A stretch of DNA of 64,000 bases from the NCBI GenBank assembly GCA_034766995.1, contig CM068317.1, positions 13,531,755-13,595,754 of the forward strand. The letters run 5' to 3'. The notes below the pieces were generated by a model. It was given only the letters and a program-made list of their open reading frames with translations, did not search any database and was not told where the DNA came from. Positions 34,659 to 46,447 of the stretch are shown here, one piece after another. A program made the translations under genes and the position numbers. The stretch is from Acanthacorydalis orientalis. Lineage: Eukaryota; Arthropoda; Insecta; Megaloptera; Corydalidae. How positions within the stretch are numbered: the stretch's first letter is position 1; each line of letters starts with the position of its first letter.

Positions 34659-37647
34659 TGCACACACACATATATACATACATACACACACAAAAAGACA
34701 ATAATTAATAATATATATAATAATAAATACAATGATTATGAAATTATTACAAAACTTTCACATTTTACAAATTTTATTGTAAATATCAAATCTGAATTTT
34801 TCATATTTATTGAGAATTATTTATCATTCATATTATTTTACGGTGTTATGTATAAACAGAACAAGTATCGATTTGATGTTTCACTGCACTCAAACAACCA
34901 GTCTTAAAAAAAGTTAATGTTTAACTTCACTTATGATCGTTCATACTAGTACTTTAAATTAAAATGGGAAAACTTAAAGATCCTAATTTATAAGACATAC
35001 CAGCTTTTACATTTTTCAGAACTAAATATTAGAATGCCTTACATTCAAAATACAATTTTCTTTACATTTAATTATTGTTTAATTTTTCTCTTTTAAAAAT
35101 CTATTTTTAAAAGTGCAGTTCATCTTACAATTTAAATAATAAGGTGTGTGTGTGTGTGTATATATAAATATTAGGTTGAGTTATAAGTTTGTGCGTTTTG
35201 CCGGTACTATAATTTGAAATAGATAATCCAGAAAAAAATTTTTTCATTCAATAATGCAATTTCTGTCATTCAATATGATCTATCTCCATCTACTTATGAA
35301 TTTCTGAACCCCCTTTTTGAAAAATTATGGGGTCTTTGATGGCAAATAATCACTGAAGTGATGTTCAATATCTGATTTGAGGTAATTTTTTTCTTTTTAA
35401 TGTACAAAGTGAACTGAATAAATAATAACCAGATGGAATGATATCTAGATCGGTAGGATTTTCCAATTCAGTTTGCACTTCACTGCTATATACAGTCACA
35501 TTGGCATGATGCATTAGCATTATTTTATGATGAATTAAATATCCATGCTAATCTTGAAGTTCTTAATTTGATCTTTCCAACTGTTGACAGTAGAGCCCTG
35601 ATTCAACAGTCTGATTTACATTTAAAGGGACCCGGTGGTCTAGAATTTTCGAAAAATCGATTTTTTTTTTTCGAAAGTATAGTATCTTAAAAATATACTG
35701 TTAAAATTTGATGACGAAATTCAGAGTATTTCAGGATCTACAGCCCATTAGAAGGTCAGAACTACTTGGTCAGAATATACTTGCTTGAAACTTTAAACGC
35801 GTTTATCTCGAAACTACTTTTTTTCGTCTTGCGGGGGCCAGAAAAAAAAAACTACTTGACCGATTTGTCTGAAATTTTAATATGTTATTCTGAATAGTTC
35901 TAGCTCTCGCTGGAAGTAAAACTAATAGTTTCCGTAAAATATTTATATTTTTTTTATTAACAAAACATTCAAAAATACTGGTAGTTTTCAAACTTGTACT
36001 TTTGACTACGCGCCATTTTGTCAAATTTTTTTTTTTTTTATTCTACTTCCTGCGATAGCTATACTTATACTAATTAAAAATTCGTCAATTGTTTTATTTC
36101 AGATCAGAGCATCATTTTTCTAATTAAAAAAAAAATTTTTTTTTGTCTTTATTTTCATTTTTGTGTAGTTTATTAGTAATAAAATAAGTGTAAAAAAATT
36201 TGAAAGCATTATTCATTACCCTCATATAGAAAAAAATTTTTTAAAATAGCTTAAATTTTAGGCCGCTAGACCACCGGGTCCCCTTAAAATCTCATTGTGA
36301 ACTATATTTTTTATATTCCACCAAACACAAAGCAAACTTTCTTAGAATAAAGTCCAGCCCTTGGTGTTGGATATGGGTGCATTCCTGAATTTAATTACTC
36401 TATTTTTCTTCCTTGCATTATTATAGATAATCTACTTTTCATCTCTGATTACTATTCTATTCAAGAAAAATGTTTGATTGAGACAATTTAAGAGACTAAC
36501 GAAAGTCTGTGTCCGATGAATTTTTTTCTGATAAAGATGTGGTACCTAAATACAGTATTGATTGAACTTTGAGTTTGTGCAGATCAATCTGTTGATTGTG
36601 AGACCTCCATCTTCTTACCCACATGTTGTAATTCTTGGGTCAACATCCATTATGGGATCATCTTCTGTGTATGTTAAAGAACTTCTTGATCTTGGTTTGT
36701 CTTCAAGCCTTAAATTCCTTAATTTTTTGATATAAACAAAATTTTCAACATTTCAAACAAAATTTTTTGAGACAACTTTGACACGTTCTGACATTTTTTG
36801 CACTACAATTGCAGTTTTTTTTTAATTAGTACAGTCTTTAATAGACCTGTTCACAAGTCATGGTAAATACATTATTAGATCTTAGAAAATAAACTAAATT
36901 AAAATCCTAATTGCAGCCTATACATAACCATTATTTGAGAAAACGATAAGCTACTAAAAAATTAGACATGAAGGGATATTTGCAATAAATCATTAAAAAC
37001 AGTACTGGTAAAAACACAAGAACTTATGACTCAACCTAATAAAAATGCCACATATCCAAAATGTTGTTAAAAAATCTTAAGTGGATTTTTTCCAATTATT
37101 TAAATTTACTTACTTCTTAATTAAAAATTGAGTTGCAAATGTTAAAATTTCTTTCAATAGGAATAAAAATGAACCTTAAAATAATTGTACTATAAAAATA
37201 ACATGTTTATTGGTATTTTGATAAATTTCATTTATTAATTCACCTTCTTGAATCTTATTTGTTTTCATTATAAACTGTTCATATTCAGTTCGAAAATCTT
37301 TTAATGGATCTAAAACAATTTCGACTGATTCATTTACTCCTCCAACAAATACAATACCAAATTTAGGAAGTTTAAACGGAGATTTGTATAAATTTTTTAA
37401 AATATCACGTAGAAACTAGAACAGAAATTTAAAATTAGATATATTTATACATGTGCACACACACACACATGTGTGTGTCTATATATATATATATATTATA
37501 TAAAAAGATACAAACATTTAGAAAAACCGATGCTCTTTCTTTATGAGACACATCCACACATATCATAATGAATCTAGGTCTCATTCTAAAAGAAGTAGTT
37601 TCTTCATTGTGCTCATCTTCTTCACTCGAATATTCAGTTTTATCCAT
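33066..37647 (-). CDS. XRCC5: Ku80-like (XRCC5) DNA end-binding protein, eight exons
   Basis: Exons (minus): 37516-37647, 37244-37415, 37114-37174, 34427-34604, 34225-34348, 33953-34086, 33581-33890, 33298-33510, then the terminal exon 33066-33229. That makes eight introns if every piece is separate. All junctions are GT-AG with matching phases. The product is about 495 residues, starting MDKTEYSSEEDEHNEE. Residues about 22-220 fit a von Willebrand A fold (RPRFIMICVDVS, FGIVFVGGVNESVEIVLDP, KKIVLITDTVNP). ETEVLEPMIEVEGIT and YDPASVALASHF match the Ku80 beta-barrel region, and NAMVEAKKAGISLE the following arm. With Ku70 it would form the ring that binds DNA ends in end joining. The tail is a lysine-rich probable nuclear signal. 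The vertebrate Ku80 C-terminal domain and its DNA-PKcs-binding acidic motif are absent. Ku70 is a less likely reading, because ETEVL and VALAS align better with Ku80. Confidence 0.75.
34612..34693. repeat. (TG)n(TA)n(CA)n microsatellite in Ku80-like intron
   Basis: It lies just upstream (in gene sense) of the 34427-34604 exon; the acceptor TTTATAG is at 34605. Confidence 0.9.
35173..37042 (-). mobile_element. Mariner relic inside the long Ku80-like intron
   Basis: The ends match: TTAGGTTGAGTTATAAGTTT at the left and AACTTATGACTCAACCTAA at the right. Decayed minus-strand frames read ESLLCVWWNIKNIVHNEI (36300-36360) and GYYLFSSLCTLKRKK (35400-35450), the second and third regions of a mariner catalytic domain. 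Many stops are present. A MITE (35626-36283) is inserted into it. Insertion here stretched the intron to about 2.5 kb, whereas the other introns of the gene are mostly about 60-140 bp. Confidence 0.8.
35626..36283. mobile_element. TTAA-flanked MITE family M2, copy 2, nested
   Basis: TTAA lies on both sides (35622-35625 and 36284-36287), with ends AGGGACCCGGTGGTCTAG and CTAGACCACCGGGTCCCC. The interior is nearly identical to 23474-24180 apart from small indels, so the two moved fairly recently compared with their surroundings. It sits inside a mariner relic, which itself sits in the Ku80-like intron. Confidence 0.9.
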
Positions 37648-39204
37648 AATGAATGTTTGTGTATATATATATTTATATACATATACACAAATAACTATAA
37701 GTAATTTAAGGCTAGTATATATCCAATACTAGTAAAATTCCTAACAAAAGAAGACAAACTGTAATTTACATTCACTTACAAAAGCATACACAAAAACATA
37801 CAGACATATATATATATAAACATATATACACATATGTAGTAGAACCACGAGAGTTTAATCAATTAATTAGTCCATTATTATTAAACTAAGGCGAGTTTTA
37901 TACTGAAGAGTTACGAAAATGTATGACTTAAATGTATTTATTGTTTAATGCATGTATTAACTTCTAGCATAACTTACTTCATATCATGTTATTGGGATTT
38001 ATAAAGGAAAATATAATATCTAAATAGCATTTATCTACCGATGTTAAAACAAATAATTGTTGGAATAAAGAAGTACAGTCAATTCGCAGTACTTGCTTTA
38101 ATTGAGCTTAATTTTGTGAATATATATATATACATATATAATTTCAATGCATGGTTATTATATTTTTCAATAAACAAAAGTTTTACTTATTAGAGAATAA
38201 ATATTTTTTTAAGTTTAAACATTCATAAAACGTGATTAAGAACTGTATTTTTGTGTTTCACACATTTACTTATAATTTTGTTAATATAAATTGTTATAAA
38301 AACAACATTATTCACTCAACCACGATCTCAACTTTCAGTTCTATCTCTATAAATGTTTGATCTTAATTCAATAATACTTTCAATAAATTTGCATTCATAC
38401 ATTCTTTTCACATGTCAGTTTTAAAAGTTTTTAATATATTATCATGAAAAAATTTCATATATTTCAAAAAAAGTATAACATTCAAATACAACTGGTTATC
38501 TCAAAACTGAATTCTACAGATGTTTAATTTAATAATTATGAATGTTATTCAAACGATTCCTTTTTAATTCTAACAATAATTTAATAATTTTTTAATACTG
38601 GCCAATTATGCAAAACATTTCTAATATGAAATTATTCATATTGCCTAATTATAACAATGTAATAAATTACAGCCTGTTAAGTTGCATGAACTATACAAAT
38701 TCAAATCAAATACAAATTTTTCTATGCACTGTTCTTCCATCTGCATAAGAGCTAATTTTCATTTACTAACAACTTCAATATTAACAAACATATAAAGTAT
38801 CGATATACATAAAAGTATCGTTGTGAGATATGACATAATAAATACTGTTTGATTAATTCACCTACAGGCTGTTATTTTCTACTTTTTTATAATTTAGATA
38901 AATATAATTGATTTGGTTGAGTAGCATATAGTATTTGTAAAGATTTAATATTTGTTTATCAAAAACGTATTTTTAAATTACAGATTAAAAAATAAATAAG
39001 TTTCATATACCTTCAAATATAAATACGGAATGCTAATGTTTCAAATAATAGAGTGAAGAAGAAAGTAATAGATTAAGAAAATAAAAATAATTTCAAATTA
39101 TTTACAGGACGATTTGTTCGACAATTCTCGTACAAAATGATTACCATACCACAAATATTAAATTACCCTATAATGAACTACATAACCATAAACATTTACC
39201 TACA
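37648..39204. other. Upstream flank of the Ku80-like gene
   Basis: AT-rich with short (TA)n and (CA)n runs near 37670 and 37800-37835. The promoter is presumably here, but I cannot point to a clear TATA box or CpG-rich leader. Confidence 0.4.
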
Positions 39205-39440
39205 TCTACTTTATCTATGGACATATCCATAGATAAAGACTTCATCAAAGATGGACGTATCGATAGGTACAGACGATACAGACCGATAAAGACTTATCGA
39301 GAGTCTTTATCTATGGATATATCCATTAAAGATCTTAACGTACTGAACCTAGATAAAAGACTGGTACTGAACGTAATTGAAAACTCTATATCAATCATGA
39401 TCTCACACGAGAGTCTTTTATCTATGATCTCACATTCAGA
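39205..39440. repeat. Cluster of short direct and inverted repeats
   Basis: CTTTATCTATGGA is followed four bases later by its exact complement (39209-39238), forming a hairpin. Variants of the same word recur at about 39303-39330 and 39410-39430, and GATAAAGACTT recurs. The cluster has an unusual, more GC-balanced composition. Origin unknown. Confidence 0.5.
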
Positions 39441-39585
39441 TCTCTGTCAATGACGATGTATTGAAAAAGATATCACTTGTTCAAACATTTCAATAACAAT
39501 CTCCACCAATACGCGACCCCATCTGTAAAAGGATATTACGGTCTTGCATACAGATGTGGAAAACATCTGTATGCAAGATCTGTAT

Positions 39586-40060
39586 GCTCAAACTACATTT
39601 TTTTGGATTACAAAGACATTTTATTAATAGATTTTAAGGAGCGCAATATCACTGTTAATGGCCCATATTATGCAACATTGCTGCATAAAATGCAGGGTTA
39701 TATTCACAAAAAGCGGTGTAGAAAACTAACAAAAGGAGTGCGCTTGTTGCAAGTCAATGCACCAGTTCACACCGCTACTGTTTCTCAAGCCACTCATTGA
39801 TGGTGTGGCTTCCAAGAACTTGATCACCCACCTTGCAGTCCAGACATGGTCCATAACGATTATTACATTTTTGGTAAATTGAAAAAAGAATTATACGGAT
39901 AGCGTTTTAATGATAACAATGAGGTATAAACAGCGGCAACTAACCACTTTAATACGAAACGGAGGATTATTTTTAAAACATATAGAATTGCAAATTAAGT
40001 ACTGTAAAAATTGTATTGAAGTTAAAGGGAATTGTATAGAAAAATAGTAAAATCTTGTTT
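39586..40060 (+). pseudogene. Mariner-type transposase relic, C-terminal half
   Basis: Plus-strand frames read FLDYKDILLIDFKERN and ITVNGPYYATLLHKMQGYI, then VRLLQVNAPVHTATVSQA. In the last, the second catalytic Asp of the HQDNAPVH box is replaced by Val. After a stop it continues HPPCSPDMVHNDYYIFGKLK, with the third Asp in NDYY, and a decayed tail to about 40055. It is an old inactive copy; its ends are not identified. Confidence 0.75.
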
Positions 40061-40474
40061 TTTTATTTACATTCTTCCCTATCTAGGCTGGGAATATTTG
40101 ACGCTACCATCATAACTGCTAAAATTATGTGTCCACAAGCATATTTTTAGCAACGTTTTCTTTCTGTTCCGTTATTGACAATAAGAAAATCAAAAAAGAA
40201 ACAAATAATTTTTGTTACACAAAATGTCACTTGAAGCTATTTTGTAGTAAAATTTCAGATTTTATTTATCCCCATAAGATCTAAAAAAAACTATCTTGAA
40301 TATTAATGCCATTTCCGATTGTTTATTTAGTGACTATTAGAATCTATAAAAAAATGATATCCAGTTGTTGGTTGTTTTGAATTATTTTTTCAAAATACTG
40401 TTTGAGATTTTTTAAATATAATCATATAAATCGATTCGTCCTTAATTTATTAATAAATTGTAGCAAATTTATAG

Positions 40475-40477
<3 letters not shown>
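40061..40477. other. Spacer, nothing recognised
   Basis: No coding or repeat signal is seen. Confidence 0.4.

Positions 40478-40537
<60 letters not shown>
40478..40537. repeat. (TA)n microsatellite
   Basis: Uninterrupted TA run. Confidence 0.95.
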
Positions 40538-40539
<2 letters not shown>

Positions 40540-40920
40540 GTTGTACTTACCTTTCAAAACAGTATAGGCAGTCCTTAAATAAAAATGAAAACGTGACATT
40601 AAATTCAAAAAATAAATAGTTCACAATTATTTTTTTTTAATATCAATGAGATACATAGACATTAATATAATAGAATTATAGTGGTAAGTACGGACAATGA
40701 TTTGAATTAAAAAGAAAAAAACACAACTTCTGTAATTCAATAATAATTTATTTTAATTTTACAGCATGTTTACTTAGATGATAATACTCGTATACTTTTT
40801 TCTTGTAATATTTGTTCTTAAATAATAACTCCCTTATAAATTAGAATTTATAGTAAAAAAATTTTTAATAAAAAAGATACAATATTATGTAATTAATGGG
40901 CGCATACGGATAAAATAGTC

Positions 40921-40998
<78 letters not shown>

Positions 40999-41005
40999 AC
41001 TCGTA
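40921..41005. repeat. (TA)n microsatellite
   Basis: A TA run with one ATTTAT interruption, bordering the Tigger remnant. Confidence 0.95.
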
Positions 41006-41009
41006 TATA

Positions 41010-41424
41010 CCAACCTTTTTATATAACCGTTCTTTGAAAACACGGTTTCGATAAAACACGATGGAAAAGTTGCGATAGCACTTCTATAACACGATATTCT
41101 TATAACACTGTTTCCATATAGCACGATTTAATAAATTTGGATAACTATCATATAGTATGAATATTTCCATCAGACTGTTTTAGTTGACATAAACGGGGAA
41201 TTCCTCTTGTATACACAATAATGCGAAGTCTGCGCGTCGCTGTTCTTACTGAAAACTAACTTAGCAGACGATTTTTTGTTAATAAATTCAAACATACTTC
41301 GAGAACACGGTTTTGATATAACATCAAACCCATTTCCCTGATTAGTATTACTTCTAGGTTTTCGTTTAACACGGTTACGATACAACACGGAACGAAATAA
41401 CTGTGTTATAGGAGGATTAACTGC

Positions 41425-41425
<1 letters not shown>
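41010..41425 (-). mobile_element. Tigger-type remnant
   Basis: Read on the minus strand from 41425, it starts TGCAGTTAATCCTCCTATAA and repeats words such as AACACGGTT and TATAACAC, as in the ends of Tigger elements. The other end near 41020 has similar ACGGTT words. There is no coding part. (TA)n tracts flank both sides. Confidence 0.5.

Positions 41426-41500
<75 letters not shown>
41426..41500. repeat. (TA)n microsatellite
   Basis: A TA run between the Tigger remnant and a Tc1 element. Confidence 0.95.
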
Positions 41501-41503
<3 letters not shown>

Positions 41504-41879
41504 AGCCAGCAAAAGTATTCAAACAGCTGGCAATTTTAAACAAATTGCTAATTTTCTCTTTAAATTAAAGGCGTTGTTTTCAAATTTTCACTATTTTGTT
41601 TTATTTAAACCTATTATGCGTTACTTATAATTATAAATTTAATTTTCATTAATACACTTTTCCAAGAAACTGAAAAATATTCAACGAAAAAGTATTCAAA
41701 TAAATGATCAATAACCATTAACATGTAATGTAATTTTTAAATTAATTTTTGTGGGGTTTCCATTAACATTAAATTACAGCTAGAAGTCGTTTCGGTATAG
41801 ATTTAACTAAATTTTTTGTTTGTTCAGGCGTTATTTTGCTCCATTGTTCCAAAAGTATTCTTTTTAGCTGTTTTTTATT

Positions 41880-42780
41880 GGAAAATTAATTATAAAACAT
41901 CACGAAGAAAATAAAACACTAAGTGAAATCGGGGAAATTTTGGGAAGAAGTCATCATACTGTTTATAGCATAATTGTTATAAGACGAAAAAAAACTAGAA
42001 AATAAAATTCGTAATGGTCGACCAAGGAAAACAACACCTAAACAAGAAAGAAAAATTCTGCACGAAGTGAACCAAAATCTCAGAATTAGTGCTTCAAAGC
42101 TAGCTGAAGTTATCAATAGCACTAGTAACAATTGTATAAGTGCCGATACAATAAGATGAACCGGATTCACCGAGTCGGATATTGAGCTTGAATTCCCAGA
42201 AGAAAACAGGCATTAAGTGAATCAAACAGGAAAAAACATCTGGAATTTGCAGAAGGGTACTTAGATGTGGTTCCAAATTTTTAGGATAACATAATTTTCT
42301 CCGAGGAGAGTAAGTTCAACACTTTGAGTCGAATGGTCGTATTCTAGTATGGAGAAAACCTGGAAAAGAACTCAATCATAAGAATCTTCAAAGAACTGTT
42401 AAATTCGGTAGCGAAGGAGTAATGGTATGGGGCTGCATGTCGACTAAAGATCCTGGTAACTTAGTAAAATAACTGATAAGATAATGGACACGATGATGTA
42501 TTTAAACATATTAAAAAATAATTTGAAAGAAAGTGCAATACACATGGAAATAGATTGGAGTGTTTATTTCCAACAAGATAACAATCCGAAGCACACCGCT
42601 TACAATGTGCGCCAGTGGATCATTTATAATTGTTCACATGTACTTCAAACTCCTCCTAAATCGCCAGTCATGAATCCAATAGAAAATCAATGGGCCCTTA
42701 TGGAAAAGTGTATCAGAAAACATGACATTTCCAGTAAAAAACAACTAAAAAGATATTTTTGGAAGAACGGAGCAAAATAA
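41880..42780 (+). pseudogene. Tc1 transposase pseudogene (DD34E)
   Basis: The N-terminal helix-turn-helix is visible in broken frames (EIGEILGRSHHTVYSI; RNGRPRKTTPKQERKI), followed by decayed text near 42220-42480 that includes GVMVWGCMSTKD. The last third is an open frame (42484-42780): FQQDNNPKHTAYNVRQW carries the second catalytic Asp, and the Glu follows 34 residues later in MNPIENQWALMEK. Several stops and frameshifts upstream make it inactive. Confidence 0.85.
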
Positions 42781-42960
42781 CGCCTGAACAAACACAAAAT
42801 GTAGTTAAATCTATACCGAAACGACTTCTAGTTGTAGTTAATGCTAATGGAAACCTTAAAAAATATTAATTTAAAAATTACATTGCATTTTGATGGTTAT
42901 ATCATTTGTTTGAATACTTTTGCGTTGCATATTTTTCAGTTTCCTGGACAAGGATATTAA

Positions 42961-44634
42961 CACTAGAATTACCGACAGTTAAGACAAAGCTACTTTTATC
43001 AAAATCAGTCAAAATGACTGGTCTTTAAAAATTCGTAATAGTAGAACATTTTTATATGTACTGACTTATTAGTTTCTTACAAAAGGAATTCCATATTATG
43101 TAGTAAATTTTTGGTATTACATATTAACCCATTTGAGACGATGGTCCCTAAATGAGGATTGGCACATTTTATCACTTACACATCAATAAGAATAATAAGT
43201 GTAATAAAGAATATATGCTTTGGTAAAAAAAATTAAAATAAATTTTCATTTCAAAGTCAAGTTATTCTTATAGTATAAAGTAAATTATTAGGTATAATAG
43301 GTTATAATTTATCACATTTCTTACAAACGAAGTTTTTCTTTTGAGTGCATTTTCCGCATGCATATTTCTTACAGATATTACAAATGGTGGTAGTCTTATT
43401 TTTATTACAGTACCCCATTTGACACCATTTTCGTGAACGAAGTAAGCACTTTGAAGTTGTTTGTACATTAGCTTCTCGTGATTCCATCCCTGGTTTACAT
43501 TTTCAACGGCATTTTCAGTGGCAAGTTCATCTGCTAGTTGAAACATAAATTCACGTTTCATATTATTTTTTTGGCACATCCTGTCGGCCCGGGTACATCT
43601 TTGAAAAAATTATGAAGTGGTAATCTTCTAGGACTAGACCCTTCTTGTATTTTTTCCCATCTAGTTCCGTTTGCAGCAATTTAATTTTGATGATCTTGTA
43701 GTATACTTTCATTGTCATCTTCAGAACTTGAAAGCGCTCGAGCACATCTTCTTTTACGTGAATTCAAAATATTTTCAAATTCACTATCACTTTCTGAGGA
43801 CTTGTGAACATTTTCTTCGTCTAAAAGCTCATTACCAGTATTCTCACTATCAAAAAGTTCATCGTGAATACCGCATAGTTCATTTCAAATTTTTTCTGGT
43901 TCACCTTCACTGTCATAGAGTTGATCATCCTCGATATCAGAGCATTCCATTGGTATGTCGTTCAGTTTTTCCAATAATTCAGAGATTTTCAATCGTTTTG
44001 CCATTTTCAGGACTTATAAAAATAAAATAAAACTAGTGATTACATAAAATTTATATTTGTATTCATTTTTCTCACCTCACACTAATTGAAATAATATGTC
44101 GTTTATTATAATTTATATAATTATTTTTTTATTATTTATTATATTATATAATATGAGTGCAACATTCAACAAAAACTTCAATGTACATTCTACGTCTCTC
44201 CAGATCTAAATGAACGATTAAATATATTTTCTAATGAATGCATTAGTTTTCCATTACCATCGTGATCGATCCGGAATTTTCTTGATAATTTTCACCATCA
44301 TACTGAATGATACACAGTAAAAATTCTAAGAACGTGTGAGAAGTTGTACAAAACGAGTAAACTGGTTAATTCGTGTTCGGTAAACAGATTGCAGAACACT
44401 TTTATACTTTCACAAGTGCAGTCATTTTGACTGGTATTGATATAAGTAGCCATGATACAAAAATATTTTGATTTTGAATACAAAAAAAAATAAAAATAAA
44501 ATCCATTATACTATTTCCTTAGTTATCGCTGCAAAAGTCATGATACCGCTTCGAAAAAAAAATGTAACATGAAGTAGGAATTTTAAAATAAAATTGTAAA
44601 ACCAGTCATTTTGACTGGTGTGGTAGTTCTAGTG
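42961..44634 (-). mobile_element. piggyBac-type derivative, family P2, nested in the Tc1 arm
   Basis: TTAA on both sides, ends CACTAGAATTACC and GGTAGTTCTAGTG. On the minus strand an acidic N-terminus starts at 44004 (MAKRLKISELLEKLND), with serine/acid runs to about 43690 and one stop. The sequence then jumps to the C-terminal end (REFMFQLADELATENAVEN) and a cysteine-rich finger (43302-43420: CQMGYC, ICNICKKYACGKC, FVCKKC). The catalytic core is deleted, giving 1674 bp. A palindrome, CCAGTCATTTTGACTGG, lies inside the right end (44601-44618), with copies near 43003-43020 and 44418. Confidence 0.85.
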
Positions 44635-44801
44635 TTAATGAAAATTAAATTTATAATCATAAGTGGAACATAACAGGTTTAAGTAAAACAAAATAGTGAA
44701 CATTCTAAAAGAACGCCTTTAATTTAAAGAGAAAATTAGCAAATTAGTATTTTATTTAAAATTACCAACTGTTTGGATACTTTTTCTGGCTACTATATGT
44801 A

Positions 44802-44809
<8 letters not shown>

Positions 44810-44844
<35 letters not shown>

Positions 44845-44862
44845 CATACATACATACATACG
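44810..44862. repeat. (TA)n(CATA)n microsatellite
   Basis: TA and CATA runs between the Tc1 element and the LINE fragment. Confidence 0.9.
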
Positions 44863-45848
44863 AAGCCTCAAGGACTCAGTACGTGTCTGGAAGACGTCCG
44901 TACGACCGAATTTTTTTTTTGCACGAATTTGTGGTGTTTTAGTTCAGCCAATGAGAATATGTGAGTATTTTAGAAGACAATATCAGGACCGTTCCTGGAG
45001 GCGAAGGTCGTCTCGACAACAGCCTCAGTCGGCGTATGGTGGAAAAAATCGTCATATGGCTCGGAAGAACTATCGCGCAGTTCGTGCTCAAATCCAGGAA
45101 AAGTTCCAAAAAAACTGGATATCGGTCGCCGTACGACCGAACCGACGACAACAAGTAATTCTCACGAGGCTTCGCATAGGGCACACCAGACCGACTCACT
45201 CTTTTATCTTGAAGAAGGAAGACCAGCCGATATGTGACACGTGTGGCACTGCTCTAACGGTGTCACACCTTTTAGTACCTTTTAGATCGTTATACGAGGA
45301 TTAGGAATCGTCTGGGTTTGTCGGGGGACATCTCCATAATTTTAGGGGGCGACAACGACGCCGCAGATTGCATTTGGGCTTTCGTAAAGGAGATTGGACT
45401 TTTTAGCATGATTTAGTGTTTTCCCAGTCTTGATATATTTTAACATGTTGTGTCGTCATACATGTCAAGCCATCGGGCTTACTTTAAATTGTACTTCACG
45501 AAAAAACCTGTGAATCACAATATCAGATCACAGTATTTTAAATGTTTTACTGTCCTCAAGAGTTCATCTCTTTTTATTATATTTATACGTATCGTCCAAT
45601 CAAGATTAGCTATTTTTACAGTCCAGTTCATTGACATATGTTTTGTTTTATCTTTATCTCTCATTTAGAGAAATATTGTTTTAATGAAATATTCTTAAGC
45701 GTTTGGCACATATACATTAGCGTTTCGAATTAAGGGGTGATTCGAATGCAACTGAACTAACGGGGTGTGTTTTTAATTTATAAAGTGTGTTCGGGCGCTA
45801 ATGACCTCCGTTGTCGATGCGCCCTAAATCCCCAATAACTAACTGTAA
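44863..45848 (+). mobile_element. Non-LTR retrotransposon, 5'-truncated 3' end
   Basis: GC-richer than the surroundings. Plus-strand frames 44951-45304 read VILTRLRIGHTRPTHSFIL, then a zinc-knuckle-like CDTCGTALTVSHLLV, the C-terminal end typical of Jockey/R1-type LINE ORF2. After a stop and frame changes it continues to about 45410. The untranslated tail ends with GGGCGCTAATGACCTCCGTT and TCGATGCGCCCTAAATCCCC, then AATAACTAACTG. A 5' truncated copy is normal for LINEs. Confidence 0.8.
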
Positions 45849-46234
45849 ATATTCTTTAAGTATTCTGGAATATACAGTTTGATTCATCACTTATTTAATC
45901 TAATAGATGTCACAAAATAGTTCCGTTATTTACACAGTTGCATTTTCATCCATTTCACAAACTAAAAACAATTTTTTTTTTTATAAGATTTTTGATTCTT
46001 TGTGATTTTCTCTTATTCCTATTCGATGACAGTGCCATCTTCATCAAAGGAGTATGGTGCAGAAAGAATGGTTTTCTTAAAATAATCTAAAAACTTATCA
46101 ATCTTTTGAGAAAATTTAGAGTGTAGTAATAACATTTAGCAAAATAAAGTGGCATAATAAATCGTGTAATTCATGAAATCATGAATTTTTTTAATACTAC
46201 ATTGATTGCGATTAAATATTAAAATAAAAAAATC
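45849..46234. other. Spacer, nothing recognised
   Basis: AT-rich, no coding or repeat signal. Confidence 0.4.
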
Positions 46235-46266
46235 CCCAATCCCCCCTAAATCCCCAATAACTAACT
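46235..46266 (+). repeat. Second LINE 3' tail fragment
   Basis: CCCCCTAAATCCCCAATAAC followed by TAACTAAC repeats the terminal words of the LINE ending at 45848, so it is a very short second 3' end. A (TA)n tract follows. Confidence 0.6.
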
Positions 46267-46323
<57 letters not shown>

Positions 46324-46325
46324 AT

Positions 46326-46396
46326 AGAAATAAAATCGATTTTTTCTAAAAAACGGTATTTAATTTGCTTTTTTACCATACTTCTCGAACTACCCA

Positions 46397-46447
<51 letters not shown>

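Larger units (their letters stand above)
41501..44794 (+). mobile_element. Tc1 element with long inverted arms, split by a piggyBac derivative
   Basis: The left arm starts AGTAGCCAGCAAAAGTATTC and the right end is its complement, AGTATTCAAAC... on the left matching GTTTGGATACTTTTTCTGGC on the right. The arms are about 330 bp long and each runs into the transposase region. The right arm is interrupted at a TTAA (42957) by the element 42961-44634. Without that insert the Tc1 copy would be about 1.6 kb. Confidence 0.88.

Noticed and set aside
33066..37647. Ku70 (XRCC6) instead of Ku80
   Set aside because: The fold is shared and the tail has a Ku70-like VDEF phrase, but the ETEVL and VALAS regions and the EAKK arm align better with Ku80, and there is no SAP domain. 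Not fully excluded.
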